A DNA stretch of 20,260 nt, taken from assembly GCA_947303695.1 (NCBI GenBank), contig CAMYYX010000016.1, positions 1-20,260 on the forward strand. The letters run 5' to 3'. Below, piece after piece: positions 6,553 through 14,664 of this stretch. Numbering within the stretch: position 1 is the stretch's first letter; each line of letters starts with the position of its first letter. Made by a program: the position numbers and the translations under genes. Under the pieces are notes generated by a model, which was given only the letters and a program-made list of their open reading frames with translations, was not told the DNA's origin and did no database searches. The DNA comes from an uncultured Prevotellaceae bacterium (GTDB lineage Bacteria; Bacteroidota; Bacteroidia; Bacteroidales; Bacteroidaceae).

Positions 6553-7907
6553 ACGAGTACTTCTGTTATTGCTTGAACATAATTCTCAATGTCGCCTGCT
6601 CCAAGCAGGATGAGGACGTCGAAATCCTTTTTGCTGACACTCTCCACGACGTCTTCCTTATGGATGAGTTGTTTCTCGATACCTGGACGCAGATTGTCGA
6701 AAATGAGCTTGCTGGTCACTCCCGGTATCGGCGCCTCACGTGCTGGATAGATGTCGCAGAGGTACACTTTGTCCAAGAGAGACAGGCTGTTGGCAAACTC
6801 CTTATAGAAATCACGCGTGCGCGTGTAGAGATGTGGCTGGAACACAGCAGCAATCCGTTTGTCCTGATAGAGCTCACGGATGGATTTGACGCTTTGTTCA
6901 ATCTCGTTGGGGTGGTGTGCGTAGTCGCTGAGGAACACCATGTGGTCGGTCTTGATCTTGAAATCGAAACGACGGTCGACTCCTCCGAACGACTTCATTC
7001 CGCTGCGTATCTCGTCTTCGGTGACTCCATTCAACCAGGCAAGTGCCATCGCAGCAATACCGTTTTCGATGTTGATGCTGACAGGTACTCCCAACTGTAT
7101 GTCGCGGATGATGGTTGTGGGGGTCACGAAATCGAAAACGATCTCTCCGTTGCCAATCCGGATATTCTCTGCATGGAAGTCTCCTTCTGTACGGGCATAT
7201 TCATAGACACGAACTCCTTCCTGCACATCGGGCTTCATCTCAAGTCCCTTGTGGATGATCAGAGCACCACCTTTTTGGATGAGTGTCGTATAGTGGCGGA
7301 AACTCTCGAGGTAGGCTTCTTTGGTGCCGTAGATGTCGAGATGATCGGGGTCGGTAGCAGTAATGACCGTCATGTAGGGACGCAGCCAATGGAACGAACG
7401 GTCGAATTCGTCGGCTTCAATCACGACGTAATCGCTTTTGTCGGAAAGGATGTAGTTGGTTCCGTAGTTCTTGGAAATGCCTCCCAGGAATGCGTTACAG
7501 TCGATATGTGACTGATGGAGCAGATGGGCCGTCATCGTAGATGTGGTGGTCTTTCCGTGTGTTCCAGCTACGCAAAGCCCCTTGTGTGCTTGCGTAAGGA
7601 ATCCCAGCACCTGTGCCCGTTTCTGCAAGTCGAACCCGTTTTCGCGGAAGTACACCAATTCCTTGTGTTCAGCAGGAATGGCTGGTGTGTAGACAACCAA
7701 CGTGCTGTCCTTCTGTTTGAAGCAGGCGGGAATGGCATCAACGTTCTCCTCGTAATGAATCTGTGCTCCTTCGCTGATCAGTTTCTCCGTCAACTCACTT
7801 GGTGTACGGTCGTAGCCGCCCACGTTGTATCCTTTGGTGAGAAAATAACGGAGTAGGGCACTCATGCCTATGCCTCCTGCACCGATGAAATATACTGACT
7901 TAACCAT
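6549..7907 (-). CDS. murC: UDP-N-acetylmuramate--L-alanine ligase MurC
   Basis: Cytoplasmic ATP-dependent ligase that adds L-alanine to UDP-MurNAc, the first amino acid of the stem peptide. From the ATG at 7907 it is 452 residues, a usual length. It shows the N-terminal Rossmann-like loop IGAGGIGMS (8-16), the Mur ligase P-loop AGTHGKTTT (114-122), EADEFDRSF (165-172 region), the central TATDPDHLD (183-191) and the C-terminal DYAHHPNEI (328-336). An ATG five codons upstream (7922) is in frame, but it adds only MVNNK translated from a repeat-like leader, so 7907 is preferred. The stop overlaps the ftsQ start (ATGA). Confidence 0.96.
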   Translation of the reverse strand: MVKSVYFIGAGGIGMSALLRYFLTKGYNVGGYDRTPSELTEKLISEGAQIHYEENVDAIPACFKQKDSTLVVYTPAIPAEHKELVYFRENGFDLQKRAQVLGFLTQAHKGLCVAGTHGKTTTSTMTAHLLHQSHIDCNAFLGGISKNYGTNYILSDKSDYVVIEADEFDRSFHWLRPYMTVITATDPDHLDIYGTKEAYLESFRHYTTLIQKGGALIIHKGLEMKPDVQEGVRVYEYARTEGDFHAENIRIGNGEIVFDFVTPTTIIRDIQLGVPVSINIENGIAAMALAWLNGVTEDEIRSGMKSFGGVDRRFDFKIKTDHMVFLSDYAHHPNEIEQSVKSIRELYQDKRIAAVFQPHLYTRTRDFYKEFANSLSLLDKVYLCDIYPAREAPIPGVTSKLIFDNLRPGIEKQLIHKEDVVESVSKKDFDVLILLGAGDIENYVQAITEVLV

Positions 7908-7945
7908 CTTATTATTTACCATTTAATCATTTAACCATTTACCAT
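7908..7945 (-). promoter_or_regulatory. AT-rich leader of murC sharing a motif with ftsW and mraY
   Basis: On the coding strand the bases before the ATG (7908-7926) read TTAAATGGTAAATAATAAG, almost the same as the leaders directly before ftsW and mraY. The remaining bases are variants of ATGGTAAATGGTTAA. It fills the 38-nt gap after murG. There is no Shine-Dalgarno site. A translation-enhancing role is inference. Confidence 0.5.
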
Positions 7946-9064
7946 TTAATTTTTATTCTTCACGCTTAATTTGATGACCTCTTGGGCGATGATGTTGGCT
8001 GAGTCGGGGAGAGCCAACTCCTTGATGTGTGTACTCAGCGATGTCAACTGCTGTGCGTCTTGAACCACTTTCATCGCCAGCTGGATGAGTTGACTTTGTG
8101 CGTCCGCATCTTTCACCATCAACGCAGCATCTTTCTGCACGAGTGCCATCGCATTCTTGGTTTGATGGTCTTCAGCCACATTCGGAGACGGAACTAAGAT
8201 GCAAGGTTTACCCAGCATACACAATTCGCTGATGCTGCTTGCTCCCGCTCTGGAAATGACGAGGTCGGCTGCCGTATAAGCTACATCCATGTTCGAGATG
8301 AAATCGCTGACAAACAAGTTGTCAATCTTTGCGTGTTTGGCCAACTCTTCAGCGATATGCTGACTATAGAACTTACCTGTCTGCCAGATGATTTGAATGC
8401 CTGAGCTTTGAATGCTGTCAAGCGCACCAAGAACACTTTCGTTGATGGTTCGTGCACCCAGACTTCCACCAATAATCAGGATGGTGGGCAAAGATGGGTT
8501 CAACCCAAACTGTGCGATTGCTTCCTCGCGGGTTACCGTTGCGTTGAGCAGCTGCTGGCGAACAGGATTTCCCGTCATGATGATTTTGTCGGCAGGGAAG
8601 AATCGTTCCATTCCTTCGTAGGCCACACATATCTTGCTGGCTGATTTCGCTAGGAGTTTGTTGGTCACACCAGCATAGGAATTCTGCTCCTGAATCAAGG
8701 TTGGAATCCCCATTTGAGCAGCTGTCTTCAGGGTGGGTCCACTTGCATATCCTCCTACACCTACAACAGCCTGTGGCTTGAAGTCGCGTATGATTTTGCG
8801 GGCTTTCGACTGACATTTGAGGATTTTCCATAATACCCGGATGTTTTTAAAGGGATTCTTACGGCTGAATCCTTCGATGGGCAATCCGATGATGGAGTAT
8901 CCTGCATCAGGAACTCGCTGCATCTCCATGCGTCCCTCAGCACCCACAAACAGGATGTCGGCATTGGGCTCGATTGCTTTTATCGCATTCGCAATCGATA
9001 TCGCAGGAAATATATGACCTCCTGTACCTCCTCCGCTGATGATGACTTTCAATTGTTCCGACAT
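7946..9064 (-). CDS. murG: UDP-GlcNAc:undecaprenyl-PP-MurNAc-pentapeptide GlcNAc transferase MurG
   Basis: GT-B glycosyltransferase on the inner face of the membrane, converting lipid I to lipid II. From the ATG at 9064 it has 372 residues and begins with a strand running into the G-loop SGGGTGGH (10-17). Other landmarks are the second glycine-rich loop GVGGYASGP (102-110), QEQNSYAG (126-132), GGSLGA (199-204) and the UDP-GlcNAc site SRAGASSISEL (271-281). An in-frame ATG at 9097 would add 11 residues (MFNGQCSMVNN) that come from a 14-bp direct repeat and are not expected in MurG, so 9064 is chosen. It lies between ftsW and murC with gaps of 39 and 38 nt. Confidence 0.95.
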   Translation of the reverse strand: MSEQLKVIISGGGTGGHIFPAISIANAIKAIEPNADILFVGAEGRMEMQRVPDAGYSIIGLPIEGFSRKNPFKNIRVLWKILKCQSKARKIIRDFKPQAVVGVGGYASGPTLKTAAQMGIPTLIQEQNSYAGVTNKLLAKSASKICVAYEGMERFFPADKIIMTGNPVRQQLLNATVTREEAIAQFGLNPSLPTILIIGGSLGARTINESVLGALDSIQSSGIQIIWQTGKFYSQHIAEELAKHAKIDNLFVSDFISNMDVAYTAADLVISRAGASSISELCMLGKPCILVPSPNVAEDHQTKNAMALVQKDAALMVKDADAQSQLIQLAMKVVQDAQQLTSLSTHIKELALPDSANIIAQEVIKLSVKNKN

Positions 9065-9069
9065 ATTAT

Positions 9070-9097
9070 TGACCATTGAACATTGACCATTGAACAT
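9070..9097. repeat. 14-bp direct repeat in the murG leader
   Basis: TGACCATTGAACAT occurs twice in tandem (9070-9083 and 9084-9097). It lies between the ftsW stop and the preferred murG ATG, and is open in the murG frame, so automated start calling may wrongly place the start at 9097. Confidence 0.75.
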
Positions 9098-9103
9098 TTA
9101 ACT

Positions 9104-10411
9104 CTATTCTATCCCTGCTCCACTATAGTACTCATCGGTCTCAGTAGCGCTGACGGGCTCTGCGGGAGCAAGTGGGGTTTCGCTCACTTTTTCTGCGTAG
9201 CGGCTGATGCTGAGAATCACACCAAAATAGAAGCAGGTGATGATGATGGATGTACCACCTTTACTGATGAGCGGTAAGGGCTGACCGGTAACAGGTAATA
9301 GACCTACTGCTACACCCATGTTGATGAGGGCTTGCAGAACCAGTATGATACCAAATCCCGTGACAAGAAACGCAGGGAAGAACTTGTCGCATTTCTTCGC
9401 TATCCTATTGACTCTTATCAAAAGTGCAAAGTACAGGAATATGACGAATACAGCACCAGCGATGCCTGTCTCCTCGATGATGATGGAATAGATGAAATCG
9501 GACTCTGCATGTGAAAGGAAGTCACGTTGAACAGAGTTGCCCGGTCCCAAACCGATGAGGTTGGAATTAGCAATAGCTATGTTCGAGTTTCCTACTTGCC
9601 AGTTCTCGGCCAAGTCGTATTCGTTTCCATCAACCTCTACGAGATTATCTGTATTCTTGTTGATTCCTATTTTGTTTTCAATACGATGTTTCCATGTAGC
9701 TACACGTCCACCCATCGCTTTAGCAAAGGAGTCGGGTATAAGAAGAAGTGTTCCTACAAAAAGTGCACCAGCAAACCCGATACAAATCAATCCCTTAAGC
9801 ATCAGTTTACGTGGGATGTTGCCAATGTACATCATGATGATGGCAACCGTGAACAGGATGGCTGCCGTTGAGAAGTTCTCAGACACAATCAATCCGCAGA
9901 TGACACAAACGAGAATGCTGCAGATCTTGAATGGCTTATTGTATCCACCCTTCGTTGCCATCACAACCGTCTTTCTGCCGTTCCTTCCATTCACGGATTC
10001 TTCGTTCTGTGTTTTCGAGAGTATTGCAGCCAGCGACATGATGAGAGCAGCTTTTGCTACCTCAGATGGTTGGAACGAAAGGAATCCTAGATTGATCCAT
10101 CGGTTACCTCCATTGATGGTACCTCCGAACAACAGGACGTACAACAGCAACATGACGGATGCAGGTAGCAGGAAGATGGGGAATAACTTGAAGTACTTGC
10201 AAGGTATTCTATGTACGATGAGGATGATGATCAATCCTATAAACAGGAATCCTGCTTGACGTATCATCGGTTCAAGGTGGTTCCCATGAGAATAGGTCAA
10301 GGAACTGGAAGCACTATATATTTCTACGAGAGAAATCATGCACAGAAAGAAGTAGATCATCCAAACAACTTTGTCTCCTTTGAATAGGTTATTACTGATA
10401 ATTTTTAACAT
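9104..10411 (-). CDS. ftsW: SEDS peptidoglycan glycosyltransferase FtsW
   Basis: Integral membrane lipid II polymerase of the divisome, working with the FtsI transpeptidase. The 435 residues contain roughly ten hydrophobic segments. SEDS hallmarks are GGNRWINLGFLSFQPSE (101-117), the large extracytoplasmic loop at about 228-300 ending in HAESDFIYSIIIEETG (301-316), where Asp305 matches the proposed catalytic aspartate, and LPLISKGGTS (379-388). The hydrophilic stretch at 133-158 (KTQNEESVNGRNGRKTV) is a longer cytoplasmic loop than in enteric FtsW. The tail after 405 is short, acidic and probably disordered. The genes order murD-ftsW-murG and the 15-bp repeat leader before the start are described separately. 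Confidence 0.95.
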   Translation of the reverse strand: MLKIISNNLFKGDKVVWMIYFFLCMISLVEIYSASSSLTYSHGNHLEPMIRQAGFLFIGLIIILIVHRIPCKYFKLFPIFLLPASVMLLLYVLLFGGTINGGNRWINLGFLSFQPSEVAKAALIMSLAAILSKTQNEESVNGRNGRKTVVMATKGGYNKPFKICSILVCVICGLIVSENFSTAAILFTVAIIMMYIGNIPRKLMLKGLICIGFAGALFVGTLLLIPDSFAKAMGGRVATWKHRIENKIGINKNTDNLVEVDGNEYDLAENWQVGNSNIAIANSNLIGLGPGNSVQRDFLSHAESDFIYSIIIEETGIAGAVFVIFLYFALLIRVNRIAKKCDKFFPAFLVTGFGIILVLQALINMGVAVGLLPVTGQPLPLISKGGTSIIITCFYFGVILSISRYAEKVSETPLAPAEPVSATETDEYYSGAGIE

Positions 10412-10415
10412 CGTA

Positions 10416-10478
10416 TTATTTACTATTTAACCATTTACTATTTAACCATTTACTATTTAACCATTTACTATTTACCAT
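10416..10478 (-). CDS. Possible 20-residue leader peptide made of pentapeptide repeats
   Basis: On the ftsW strand an ATG at 10478 opens a frame reading MVNSK followed by three copies of WLNSK, then TAA at 10418-10416. The stop lies 4 nt before the ftsW ATG. The frame exists because the underlying DNA is a 15-bp tandem repeat with a period divisible by three. It may be a translated upstream ORF coupling to ftsW, or merely a by-product of the repeat; nothing in the sequence settles which. Confidence 0.25.
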   Translation of the reverse strand: MVNSKWLNSKWLNSKWLNSK

Positions 10479-10480
10479 TT
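10419..10480. repeat. 15-bp tandem repeat before ftsW
   Basis: Three exact copies of TTTACTATTTAACCA (10419-10433, 10434-10448, 10449-10463) and a diverged, shortened fourth (10464-10480). They fill the ftsW leader up to eight bases from its ATG. The unit closest to ftsW matches the leader core found before mraY and murC. Confidence 0.9.
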
Positions 10481-10486
10481 TCCCTC

Positions 10487-10531
10487 CATGGTTCTTTCCC
10501 CATCGGGGGAGTTGGAGAGGGGCTGGGGGCT
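10487..10531. repeat. GC-rich REP-like hairpin element between murD and ftsW
   Basis: An abruptly GC-rich block in an AT-rich gap. CCCC (10498-10501) and GGGG (10505-10508) form a tight hairpin with loop ATC; on the coding strand CTCCA near 10512-10516 can pair with TGGAG near 10485-10489 around it. The + strand then has G-runs at 10505-10509, 10519-10522 and 10525-10529. It resembles scattered REP-type intergenic elements, but copy number cannot be judged from this window. It could be an mRNA stability or partial termination element between murD and ftsW. Confidence 0.4.
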
Positions 10532-10537
10532 ATACTT

Positions 10538-11869
10538 TTATAGTTCCCTCACATACTGTTTGAACTGTTCGCCACGATCTTCCATATTTTTGAACAAGTC
10601 GAAGCTGGCGCAGCAAGGACTGAGAAGCACACAATCGCCATCGTGAGCCATTTTATAACAAGCATCTACACAGTCTTTCATGCTTTGTACGTCTACGATT
10701 GGTAAGCCGAACGAATCGAAGTTCTCGTGCAGCTTTTTGTTGTCAACCCCAAGGAATACCAATCCCACACATTTCTCACGGACGAGGTCATAGATCTCTG
10801 AATAGTCGTTTCCTTTGTCGATTCCGCCAAGAATCAAGACGGTAGGTAGTTTCATGCTCTCAAGGGCATACCAGCAAGCATTGACGTTGGTGGCTTTCGA
10901 ATCGTTGACGAAATCGATACCGCGAACACGTCCAGCCTTCTCCAATCGATGCTCCACACCTGCGAAGTTTGATAGGCACTCTCGTAACGTTTTGTCATCT
11001 ACACCTGCGATATTTGCGGTGATACCTGCAGCCAGCGAATTGTAGAGGTTGTGTTTACCCGTGAGAGCCAATTCCTCCAACTCCATGTTGAATGGGGTAG
11101 GAACCTCAATCACGTATTGCCCCTTTTCTGCGTAGGCGATGGCTCCGTTTCCTTTGAATTCGGAGAATGGGAACAACTGGGCTTTGAGGTTGTATTTCTT
11201 CATCTCCTCCTTCACGATTGGGTCGTCGTTCCAGAAGATGAACGCATCGTCTTCTGTCTGGTTCTGTGTGATTCGCATCTTTGCATCCACATAGTTCTGC
11301 ATCTTGAAGTCGTAGCGGTCAAGGTGGTCGGGTGTGATGTTCATGAGAATCGCGATATCGGCCTTGAACTCGTACATGTTGTCGAGTTGGAAACTACTGA
11401 GCTCAATCACGTAATAGTCGTAATTCTCTGTCGCAACCTGTAAGGCCAAACTGCTTCCGATGTTTCCTGCTAATCCAACGTTATAGCCAGCGTTTTTGAG
11501 GATGTGATAGGTGAGCGATGTAGTTGTGGTCTTACCATTCGAACCCGTGATACAAATCATCTTGGCGTTCGTATATCTGCCAGCAAACTCTATCTCGGAA
11601 ATGATAGGAATGCCTGCCGCTTTGATTTTCTGGATCATCGGAGCTTTCTCAGGAATGCCAGGACTCTTGATGACTTCATCGGCATTGAGAATCAATTCTT
11701 CGGTATGCTGCCCCTCTTCCCACTCGATGTGGTATTCATCGAGTTGCCTCTTGTATTTATCTTTGATGGCTGACATGTCTGATACAAACACATCAAATCC
11801 TTTAACCTTCGCCAACACAGCGGCTCCAGCGCCGCTTTCAGCTGCTCCAAGAACAACGACTCTTTTCAT
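10538..11869 (-). CDS. murD: UDP-N-acetylmuramoylalanine--D-glutamate ligase MurD
   Basis: Cytoplasmic ligase adding D-glutamate to UDP-MurNAc-L-Ala. From the ATG at 11869 it has 443 residues, the family length. It begins MKRVVVLGAAESG (1-13), the N-terminal Rossmann-like loop, and carries the P-loop ITGSNGKTTTT (107-117), central NITPDHLDRYD, the GVEHRLE and NDSKATN motifs, and a C-terminal LLSPCCASFD(L)F close to the end. An upstream in-frame ATG at 11923 would add 18 N- and H-rich residues lying within the mraY coding sequence and is rejected. The chosen ATG overlaps the mraY stop as ATGA, so translation is probably coupled. Confidence 0.96.
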   Translation of the reverse strand: MKRVVVLGAAESGAGAAVLAKVKGFDVFVSDMSAIKDKYKRQLDEYHIEWEEGQHTEELILNADEVIKSPGIPEKAPMIQKIKAAGIPIISEIEFAGRYTNAKMICITGSNGKTTTTSLTYHILKNAGYNVGLAGNIGSSLALQVATENYDYYVIELSSFQLDNMYEFKADIAILMNITPDHLDRYDFKMQNYVDAKMRITQNQTEDDAFIFWNDDPIVKEEMKKYNLKAQLFPFSEFKGNGAIAYAEKGQYVIEVPTPFNMELEELALTGKHNLYNSLAAGITANIAGVDDKTLRECLSNFAGVEHRLEKAGRVRGIDFVNDSKATNVNACWYALESMKLPTVLILGGIDKGNDYSEIYDLVREKCVGLVFLGVDNKKLHENFDSFGLPIVDVQSMKDCVDACYKMAHDGDCVLLSPCCASFDLFKNMEDRGEQFKQYVREL

Positions 11870-13137
11870 CTTATCTTTAATGTTATGATTGTTATTGCTG
11901 CTAATAATATGGTGATAATCCAAAATCGGATGGTGATCATGTTTTCGTGCAGTACCGTTGTCGGGAACTTGCAGATGTACTTACAATCGGTCAATAATTG
12001 GTTTTGCTGCACACGGAAATGGTCGTGAATCGGGGTGCGTTTGAATACACGTTGTTTGACGCCTCGTTTGTTTCCCTTCTTTGCGTACCAAATCTGAATC
12101 ATGACAGATATGCTCTCGACGAGGAAGATGCCGCAGAGGATAGGAATCAACAACTCTTTGTGAATGATGACTGCTGTGACTGCAATCACTCCACCGATGG
12201 ACAGACTTCCGGTATCACCCATAAATACCTTTGCTGGGTAAGTGTTATACCAAAGGAAGCCGATCAACGCACCAACGAAGGCGCAGATATACACCACGAT
12301 TTCCTCGGAGCCAGGGATATACATCACATTCAGATAGCTCGCAAATCGAATATGACCGGAGACATATGCCAGGATTCCCAATGCTGTGCCGATGATGGCA
12401 GAATTGCCAGCACACATTCCGTCCATACCGTCATTCAGGTTCGCACCATTCGATACTGCGGTAATCACAAACGTCGTGACCAAGATGAACAGAATCCATC
12501 CACATGCACGTTTCACCTTTCCGTCTTTTATCCAACTGAATACCTCGTAGTAGTCCAGGTTGTTGTTCTTGAGGAACGGTACTGTCGTTACGGTTGATTT
12601 ACGGGCTTCACTTTTATGATATACCATTGAAGATTGGCCGTCCTTCTCAATTGTCACATTTTCGCGTACTACTGCTTGTGGAGATAGCCAAAGGACAACT
12701 CCTACCAGGCAACCTAATGCCAACTGCCCAAGGAGTTTGTAGCGAGGCTTCATGCCGTCTTTGTTGCCTTTCAATTTGATATAGTCGTCAATGAATCCAA
12801 GCAATCCGAACCAAAGAATGGTCACAATCAACAGATTGATATACACATTGTCTAAGCGGCCAAGTAACAGAGCAGGAATCACAACTGCACCAACGATAAT
12901 CACGCCTCCCATCGAAGGAGTTCCTTTCTTCTGGACACCATAGGGATCGATTTCTGCATCGCGTGCACTTTCAATGTGACGTTTCCGTTTCATGAATGTA
13001 ATGAAACGTTTACCTGCCACCATCGAAATGATGAGTGAAAGCATCAATGCCAATAGTGAGCGGAATGAAACGTATGTCCACATTCCTGCTCCTGGAAGAT
13101 TCAATTGGTCGAGATATTGTGATAAAAAGTATAACAT
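11866..13137 (-). CDS. mraY: Phospho-N-acetylmuramoyl-pentapeptide transferase MraY
   Basis: Integral membrane enzyme transferring phospho-MurNAc-pentapeptide to undecaprenyl phosphate, giving lipid I. The 423 residues have about ten membrane segments and the catalytic aspartates: GFIDDYIKLKG (114-124), NLNDGMDG (233-240), FMGDTGSL (305-312). The usual HHH loop reads TPIHDHF (368-374), with Asp at the middle position. Compared with the roughly 360-residue enteric enzyme there is extra sequence around 150-212, mostly polar (VTIEKDGQSSMVYHKSEARK and beyond), probably an extended periplasmic loop of the phylum. The start is directly preceded by the leader motif shared with ftsW and murC, and its stop overlaps murD. 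Confidence 0.96.
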   Translation of the reverse strand: MLYFLSQYLDQLNLPGAGMWTYVSFRSLLALMLSLIISMVAGKRFITFMKRKRHIESARDAEIDPYGVQKKGTPSMGGVIIVGAVVIPALLLGRLDNVYINLLIVTILWFGLLGFIDDYIKLKGNKDGMKPRYKLLGQLALGCLVGVVLWLSPQAVVRENVTIEKDGQSSMVYHKSEARKSTVTTVPFLKNNNLDYYEVFSWIKDGKVKRACGWILFILVTTFVITAVSNGANLNDGMDGMCAGNSAIIGTALGILAYVSGHIRFASYLNVMYIPGSEEIVVYICAFVGALIGFLWYNTYPAKVFMGDTGSLSIGGVIAVTAVIIHKELLIPILCGIFLVESISVMIQIWYAKKGNKRGVKQRVFKRTPIHDHFRVQQNQLLTDCKYICKFPTTVLHENMITIRFWIITILLAAITIITLKIR

Positions 13138-13156
13138 CGTGTTATTTACTATTTAA
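13138..13156 (-). promoter_or_regulatory. Leader motif before mraY shared with ftsW and murC
   Basis: On the coding strand it reads TTAAATAGTAAATAACACG immediately before the ATG. The ftsW leader (10412-10430) is the same except for one base (TAC for CAC), and the murC leader (7908-7926) differs at three. There is no Shine-Dalgarno site. It is probably a translation-initiation leader, or the remnant of the repeat family seen before ftsW. Confidence 0.55.
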
Positions 13157-13166
13157 CTGTTTGCTA

Positions 13167-14624
13167 TTAATCTGCTAATCCCACGCATTTGCGTACTTCT
13201 TCGCGGTCATCGAAGTGATGTTTCACGCCCTTCACCTCCTGATAGTCTTCGTGTCCCTTTCCGGCGATGAGTATCACATCTCCCTTTTCTGCCATCATGC
13301 AGGCTGTTTTTATGGCTTCACGACGGTCGACGATGGTCAGCACTTTCTGCATTTGCTCTTTCTCCAATCCTGCAACCATGTCATTGATGATGTCTTGCGG
13401 CTCTTCAAAACGAGGGTTGTCGCTAGTAATGATAACCCTGTCGCTCTGACGTGCAGCTTCTTGAGCCATGAGTGGACGTTTCCCCTTATCGCGGTTGCCT
13501 CCTGCTCCACAAACGGTAATGAGTCGTCCTTTACCTTCCAGGACTCCATGAATGGCATTCAACACGTTTTCCAAGGCATCGGGAGTGTGTGCATAGTCCA
13601 CGATAGCGGTAAATCCGTTGGGAGCGTTGATGGCTTCCAATCGGCCGCTGACAGGTTTCATGCTACTCATCGCAACCAGACATTCCTGAGGCTCCTTGCC
13701 CAACATGATAGCTGCACCATAGATGGCGAGTAGGTTATAGACGTTGAACTTTCCGATGAACTGCACACCAACCTCTTTTCCGTTGATGTCCAAATACATT
13801 CCTTCAAAATGGCATTCAATGATTTTTGCCTTAAAGTCGGCTGCCTGTTGTACGGAATAGGTCTTGATGGTTGCCTTTGTGTTCTGAACCATCACCATTC
13901 CGTTCTTGTCGTCTATGTTGGTGATGGCAAACGCATCGGAAGGGAGATTGTCGAAGAACAACTTCTTTGCTTTGATGTAATTCTCGAACGTCTTGTGGTA
14001 ATCCAAATGGTCACGAGTGATGTTGGTAAACAACCCTCCTGCAAAAGTCAATCCACCAATACGATTCTGTACGATTGAATGGGAACTGACTTCCATGAAC
14101 ACATATTCACAACCGGCATCAGCCATCTGAGCAAGCAGTTTGTTGAGGGTTATCGGGTCTGGAGTCGTGTGTTCGGTAGGGATGGCTTCTCCGTCGATGT
14201 AATTCACGACAGTCGAGAGTAGTCCTGCTTTGTGCCCCATGCTACGGAACATGTTGTAAAGTGTCGTTGCAATGGTGGTCTTGCCATTTGTTCCAGTCAC
14301 TCCTACCAACTTGAATTTTGTTGATGGATTGCCGTAGAATGTGGTGGCGAGGTTACCAACGATATGTTCTGAGTTGCGTACCGTCACATAGGTGACGCTT
14401 GGATTAGTTTCTGTAGGAAACTCTTCGCAGATAATTGCAGAGGCACCTAGCTCGATGGCTTTCTCGATGTATTTGTGTCCGTCATTCTGAGAACCACGTA
14501 CAGCGACGAATGCTTGTCCTTTCGCCACCTGCCGAGAATCAATTTGAATTCCAGAGATCTCTCTGTTTAATTCTCCTTGAATCGCTTCTGTCGTTATCGT
14601 TCCTAATATCTTCTGTAACAGCAT
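13167..14624 (-). CDS. murE: UDP-MurNAc-L-Ala-D-Glu--meso-diaminopimelate ligase MurE
   Basis: Cytoplasmic ligase adding the third stem-peptide residue. The 485 residues show the N-terminal substrate domain with IDSRQVAKGQAFVAVRG (28-44), the P-loop VTGTNGKTT (109-117), EVSSHSIVQNR (178-188), the central NITRDHLDYH (201-210) and the C-terminal DYAHTPDALENVL (343-355). The motif DNPR at 402-405 marks enzymes that use meso-diaminopimelate rather than lysine, so this organism should have mDAP-type peptidoglycan. It follows ftsI by 40 nt and precedes mraY by 29 nt. No anomaly is seen. Confidence 0.96.
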   Translation of the reverse strand: MLLQKILGTITTEAIQGELNREISGIQIDSRQVAKGQAFVAVRGSQNDGHKYIEKAIELGASAIICEEFPTETNPSVTYVTVRNSEHIVGNLATTFYGNPSTKFKLVGVTGTNGKTTIATTLYNMFRSMGHKAGLLSTVVNYIDGEAIPTEHTTPDPITLNKLLAQMADAGCEYVFMEVSSHSIVQNRIGGLTFAGGLFTNITRDHLDYHKTFENYIKAKKLFFDNLPSDAFAITNIDDKNGMVMVQNTKATIKTYSVQQAADFKAKIIECHFEGMYLDINGKEVGVQFIGKFNVYNLLAIYGAAIMLGKEPQECLVAMSSMKPVSGRLEAINAPNGFTAIVDYAHTPDALENVLNAIHGVLEGKGRLITVCGAGGNRDKGKRPLMAQEAARQSDRVIITSDNPRFEEPQDIINDMVAGLEKEQMQKVLTIVDRREAIKTACMMAEKGDVILIAGKGHEDYQEVKGVKHHFDDREEVRKCVGLAD

Positions 14625-14664
14625 ATATTGTTTGTCTTTTGTTTATAGTCTCTAAATCGATAGG

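Noticed and set aside
6486..7511. A 341-codon open frame on the + strand opposite murC
   Set aside because: It lies wholly antisense to a well-conserved Mur ligase (and overlaps the ftsQ start), its product has no recognisable motif, and it is explained by codon usage of murC on the other strand.
9537..10259. A 240-codon open frame opposite ftsW
   Set aside because: Antisense to a full-length, motif-complete FtsW, with no promoter or leader of its own.
11870..11923. Upstream start for murD adding 18 residues
   Set aside because: The added asparagine- and histidine-rich residues lie within mraY, while the internal ATG forms the usual ATGA overlap and begins the MurD consensus.
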